Assembly (NCBI RefSeq): GCF_029223545.1
Contig: NZ_CP097870.1
Span: forward strand, 3,286,001 to 3,350,000
DNA from: Thauera sp. GDN1
GTDB taxonomy: Bacteria; Pseudomonadota; Gammaproteobacteria; Burkholderiales; Rhodocyclaceae
DNA length: 64,000 nucleotides
Direction: 5' to 3'
A program made the position numbers and the translations under genes. This document shows positions 61,222 through 64,000 of the stretch, one piece after another. The notes under the pieces are model-generated. The model was not told the origin of the DNA. It ran no database searches and worked only from the letters and a program-made list of their open reading frames with translations. Numbering within the stretch: position 1 is the first letter of the stretch; each line of letters opens with the position of its first letter.

Positions 61222-61727
61222 CGTGTGCTCCCGTTCGCGCCGCACGCATTGGCGCGCGGGCAGAGGTTTCCGGGGGGGACGGCGTCGAACAGGCTCATGG
61301 CGACGAGGGTCGCGCTGGGCGACGGCGGCGATACCGCCTCCTCGGCCGCCAGCAGCATGCCGCCCAGCCACACCCCCAGACCGATCGCGGCGGTCGTGCC
61401 GGCGAGCGGGACGAGCTGGTTCCGCCAGCTCGCCATGGCGGCGATCAGGGCCGCCAGGCGTGCGGACCATGGGGTGCGCGACGGCGCCGGGGGCGGCGCC
61501 ACCCGCTCGGCCTGCAGGCGCGCGATCACGCCCGGAGCGAGGTCGACCCCCGGTGAGGCGCTCGGCAGCGCGCGGAAGGCATCGTGCACCGCCCGCAGTT
61601 CGGCGAGCTGCGCCGCACATAGCGGGCAGCTCGCGCTGTGGGCCAGCAGCGGCTCGCGTTCGCCGGCCGGCAAGGCCTCGTCGACCAGGGCCGACAGGGT
61701 GTCGGCGGAGGGGCAGCGTCTATTCAT
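61218..61727 (-). CDS. Anti-sigma factor with zinc-finger-like motif
   Basis: A 169-aa protein. The N-terminus has the anti-sigma zinc motif pattern His-x3-Cys-x2-Cys ('AHSASCPLC', near 30-38), followed by helices, a transmembrane segment (about 108-126) and a periplasmic tail. I chose the Met at 61727, with GGAGCCAAG upstream; a Met 15 bases further up overlaps the sigma gene more. It would sequester the ECF sigma factor until a periplasmic signal arrives. Confidence 0.88.
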   Translation of the reverse strand: MNRRCPSADTLSALVDEALPAGEREPLLAHSASCPLCAAQLAELRAVHDAFRALPSASPGVDLAPGVIARLQAERVAPPPAPSRTPWSARLAALIAAMASWRNQLVPLAGTTAAIGLGVWLGGMLLAAEEAVSPPSPSATLVAMSLFDAVPPGNLCPRANACGANGSTR

Positions 61728-62289
61728 GCTTGGCTCCGGCATCGGGGCGGAAATGTTCGAGGAGCGCCGCGCGGGCGCGCGCGAGCCGCGACTTCACCGT
61801 GCCCTCGGGGACACCCAGCACGGCGGCGAGCTCGCCGTAGGACAGGTCTTCGATCTCGCGCAACAGCAGGATCTCGCGGTGCTCGGCTGCGATCCGCTGC
61901 AGGGCGTGCTCGAGCCGGGCCTGGCGCTGACGGCCGGCGTAGTGCGCCTCCGGACCCGGCGCGGCATCGGCCACGTCCATGCCATCCTCCAGCGGCGCGA
62001 AGCGGACGAGCTGCCGGCGGCGCAACTGGTCGAGGGCGGCGTTGCGCGCGATCTGCAGCAGCCAGGTGGAGAAGCTGGCCTCGGGGCGCCACGCCGGCAA
62101 CGCCTGCCAGGCCTTCAGGAACACGTCCTGCGTCAGCTCCATGGCTTCGTCGCGGGCGTCGAGCATGCGCAGGATGAAGCCGAACACGCGGTCCTGGTGA
62201 CGGCGCACCAGCACGGCGAACGCGGCCGTGTCGCCCGCGCGGGCGCGCGCGACATCGGCCGCATCCTGCGCCGCGCGCGCCTCGTTCAT
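61720..62289 (-). CDS. ECF sigma factor (RpoE-like)
   Basis: A 189-aa ECF sigma factor. Region 2 holds 'RMLDARDEAMELTQDVFLKAWQALPAW' (near 38-64), region 4 holds 'HREILLLREIEDLSYGELAAVLGVPEGTVKSRLARARAAL' (near 135-176). The start is the ATG at 62289. It overlaps the anti-sigma gene by 8 bases. Its regulon is unknown; autoregulation from a promoter just upstream is likely but I cannot read a GAAC-type -35 with confidence. Confidence 0.94.
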   Translation of the reverse strand: MNEARAAQDAADVARARAGDTAAFAVLVRRHQDRVFGFILRMLDARDEAMELTQDVFLKAWQALPAWRPEASFSTWLLQIARNAALDQLRRRQLVRFAPLEDGMDVADAAPGPEAHYAGRQRQARLEHALQRIAAEHREILLLREIEDLSYGELAAVLGVPEGTVKSRLARARAALLEHFRPDAGAKHE

Positions 62290-62349
62290 GCGCGCCCCGC
62301 GGCTGCCGTCACAGCGGTTTCATGCTGCATGCGTCGGCTCGGTGCCCCC

Positions 62350-62847
62350 TCAGTGCCCAGTCTCCAGCTTCTTCCAGCCGGGGTGGTCGAAATGGGCGGC
62401 GTAGTCGTCGAGCGCACGCGCCAGGTGGACGACGCCCTGCTCGCGCTGATCGGCGCCGGCACGGCCGCTGACCGCATCGACCCCTTCGCCGATCCCGCCG
62501 ATGATCGCGTGCAGCACCTCGTCCGCCTGGGGCTCGAGCTTGCAGTTCTCCACGATGTAGCCGACCTGCTGTTCCACCGCCTCGCCGAGGGCCTGGTACT
62601 GCGCGGCGCTGAAGCGGCCGGCATGGACTTCCGGAAGGGCGTGCGCGACGGCATCGCGGATCTCCGTCATGCCCTTGCGCAGGGCGGCATCGGTCTGCCA
62701 CCTGGCGCCGTCGTCGAGCTTGAGGACGGCTGCATGGGTGTCGTGGCTGTGGCTGTCGGCGGCCGTGGCCGGCGCGACCGCGAACGCGGCGCCGAGGATG
62801 GCGAAGGCGCCGGCCGCGAGCAGGCGGGTTGCAGAGTGGAGCTTCAT
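62350..62847 (-). CDS. Periplasmic helical protein of unknown function
   Basis: A 165-aa protein with a signal peptide (cleavage near Ala-Thr-Ala-Ala, residue 30), a His-rich start of the mature chain (His-Ser-His-Asp-Thr-His), and an all-helical body ('ALGEAVEQQVGYIVENCKLEPQADEVLHAIIGGIGEG'). The His cluster may bind metal. An upstream in-frame Met would add 39 residues without a signal peptide, so the Met at 62847 is preferred. It reads in the same direction as the ECF operon and ends 60 bases before it, so it may belong to that regulon. Confidence 0.8.
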   Translation of the reverse strand: MKLHSATRLLAAGAFAILGAAFAVAPATAADSHSHDTHAAVLKLDDGARWQTDAALRKGMTEIRDAVAHALPEVHAGRFSAAQYQALGEAVEQQVGYIVENCKLEPQADEVLHAIIGGIGEGVDAVSGRAGADQREQGVVHLARALDDYAAHFDHPGWKKLETGH

Positions 62848-62980
62848 GTCGATGGTCCTTTCATGGTTGTGCGAAAACGGGCGGCATCGCCGTCCTGCAC
62901 ACTGAAACGAAGCAGGACGGCAAAGGTTCCATCGGCAGCGCAGTCGTCCCCAATTGCCCCCCACCGTCCCGCCTCCACGC

Positions 62981-64000
62981 TCAGGCGAAGAAGGCCGCCA
63001 CCTCCTCCGGCCTCACCTCGCCCACCGACCCATGCCGCCAGCGCGGCGCCCGGTCCTTGTCCACCAGCAGCGCGCGGATGCCCTCCATCGTGTCGCCGTG
63101 CGCGAAGCAGTGCGCCATCATCGTCCGCTCCATGCGGAAGCAGTCCTCCAGGCCGAGCCGGCGGCCGCGCTGCAACTGCTCGAAGGTCACGAGCAGCATC
63201 AGCGGCGAGCGCTTCTGCAGCAGGCCGAGGGTGCGCTCCACCCACGCGCGCACGGCCGGATCGGTCTCGGCGGCGAGCGAGGCCAGGATCTGCGCCACGC
63301 CGGGCTGGCCGAAGTGGCGCTCGATCGCCGCCTGCACCGGCGGGGTGAGCAGGCTGGGGAGGGTGGTGTGCGTGGGCGCGATCGGCCACACATTGGCGTC
63401 GACGGCGGCGATCACCGCCGCCAGATCGGCGAGGAAGGCGCTCGGCAGCAGGTGGTCGGCCAGGCCGCTCAGCACCGCATCGGCACCGCTCAGGGTGTCG
63501 CCGACCACGCCGATCCAAGCGCCCAGCGCCGGCGGCAGGCGGGACAGGAAGTAGCTGCCGCCCACGTCGGGAAAGAGGCCGATCGCCGTCTCCGGCATCG
63601 CCATGCGGGTGCGCTCGGTGACCAGGCGATGGGTGCAGCCCTGCGCCAGCCCCATGCCGCCGCCCATCACCACGCCGTCCATCAGCGCGATGGTGGGCTT
63701 GGGATAGCGGTGGATCAGGCAGTCGAGGGCGTACTCCTCGTCGAAGAAGCGCCCGAGCTCGGGCGAGCCTTGGCGCTGCAGCTGGTACAGCGAACGCACG
63801 TCGCCGCCGGCGCAGAACGCGCGCTCGCCGCTGCCGCGCAGCAGCACCATGCGGATGGCGGGGTCGTCCGCCCACGCGCCGAGCTGGCGGGTGAGCGCGC
63901 GCACGGTGGCGAGGTCGAGCGCATTGAGCACCGCCGGGCGGTCGAGGGTGAGCACGCCCACGCCGTCGAGGACGTGGGCCAGGACCGTGGGAGGGGTTTC
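62981..64000 (-). CDS. Enoyl-CoA hydratase/3-hydroxyisobutyryl-CoA hydrolase (5' end outside window)
   Basis: At least 339 aa of a crotonase-fold enzyme; the frame is open to the window edge so the start is missing. The crotonase motifs are 'FCAGGDVRSLYQL' (oxyanion hole), 'MDGVVMGGGMGLAQGCTHR' and 'MPETAIGLFPDVGGSYFLSRLP', with Glu and Asp in the positions used by 3-hydroxyisobutyryl-CoA hydrolase. Length and C-terminal 'HGDTMEGIRALLVDKDRAPRWR' favour that hydrolase (valine degradation) over a plain hydratase. Upstream residues are cut at 64000. Confidence 0.9.
   Translation of the reverse strand, partial: ETPPTVLAHVLDGVGVLTLDRPAVLNALDLATVRALTRQLGAWADDPAIRMVLLRGSGERAFCAGGDVRSLYQLQRQGSPELGRFFDEEYALDCLIHRYPKPTIALMDGVVMGGGMGLAQGCTHRLVTERTRMAMPETAIGLFPDVGGSYFLSRLPPALGAWIGVVGDTLSGADAVLSGLADHLLPSAFLADLAAVIAAVDANVWPIAPTHTTLPSLLTPPVQAAIERHFGQPGVAQILASLAAETDPAVRAWVERTLGLLQKRSPLMLLVTFEQLQRGRRLGLEDCFRMERTMMAHCFAHGDTMEGIRALLVDKDRAPRWRHGSVGEVRPEEVAAFFA

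Overview
The window is about 70% G+C, densely packed and almost free of mobile DNA. Gene content (AGCS symporter, UbiB-like kinase, ovothiol synthase OvoA, YceI/cytochrome b561 cluster, QseBC-type two-component system, a putative FNR box, DUF5924/DUF3617 proteins) suggests a betaproteobacterium of the Rhodocyclales, in the Thauera/Azoarcus range. That placement is an inference from gene content and composition. No rRNA, tRNA, integrase, transposase or CRISPR array was seen.

Region 1 (about 11-19822, all + strand) is the distal half of a contractile injection system (CIS, phage-tail-like). Thirteen genes are packed with 4-base stop/start overlaps: an Ala-rich protein, a DNA-circularisation/gpN-like protein, a 1159-aa helical protein, a 905-aa protein with hydrophobic segments and a C-terminal M23 peptidase domain, gpD-type hub, gpV-type spike, PAAR tip, gp25 wedge, baseplate J, a gpI-like protein carrying propeller repeats, and three large distal proteins, one with exact 21-bp heptad repeats. 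Sheath, tube, ATPase and terminator genes are not here and would lie upstream.

Region 2 (19880-32310) holds a thymidine phosphorylase-family gene divergent from a CBS-domain gene that has a well-placed FNR-like class II promoter; DUF5924, SDR, methyltransferase, CopD-like and MFS genes; a membrane TIR protein paired with a proline-rich lipoprotein; a METTL25-like methyltransferase; a YdhR monooxygenase; an ankyrin protein; and a Bcr/CflA exporter.

Region 3 (32384-50237) holds an SGNH hydrolase-metacaspase fusion, a hybrid histidine kinase, a secreted M23 peptidase, an AGCS symporter, a UbiB-like kinase, a spermidine-synthase-like protein, DUF3617, a glycine-rich beta-helix (bactofilin-like) protein with a GNAT-like partner, a 23-bp perfect REP-type inverted repeat, and ovothiol synthase OvoA translationally coupled to an ADP-ribosylglycohydrolase, with a cupin nearby.

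Region 4 (50460-64000) begins with decaying cation transporters (a CDF remnant and a P-type ATPase with two internal deletions) flanking a cytochrome b and a PepSY gene. Next comes a likely single transcription unit on the minus strand: thermostable-hemolysin-family protein, AMP-dependent ligase, haem-oxygenase-like diiron oxidase, SDR, then a QseB/QseC-like response regulator and kinase. A PmrA/QseB-type direct repeat lies just upstream of the first gene and a weaker copy lies upstream of the PepSY gene, so this looks like a small-molecule biosynthesis operon with its own two-component system. The end carries a cytochrome b561-YceI-YceI operon, an ECF sigma/anti-sigma/periplasmic sensor operon, a small periplasmic protein and a 5'-truncated enoyl-CoA hydratase/3-hydroxyisobutyryl-CoA hydrolase gene.
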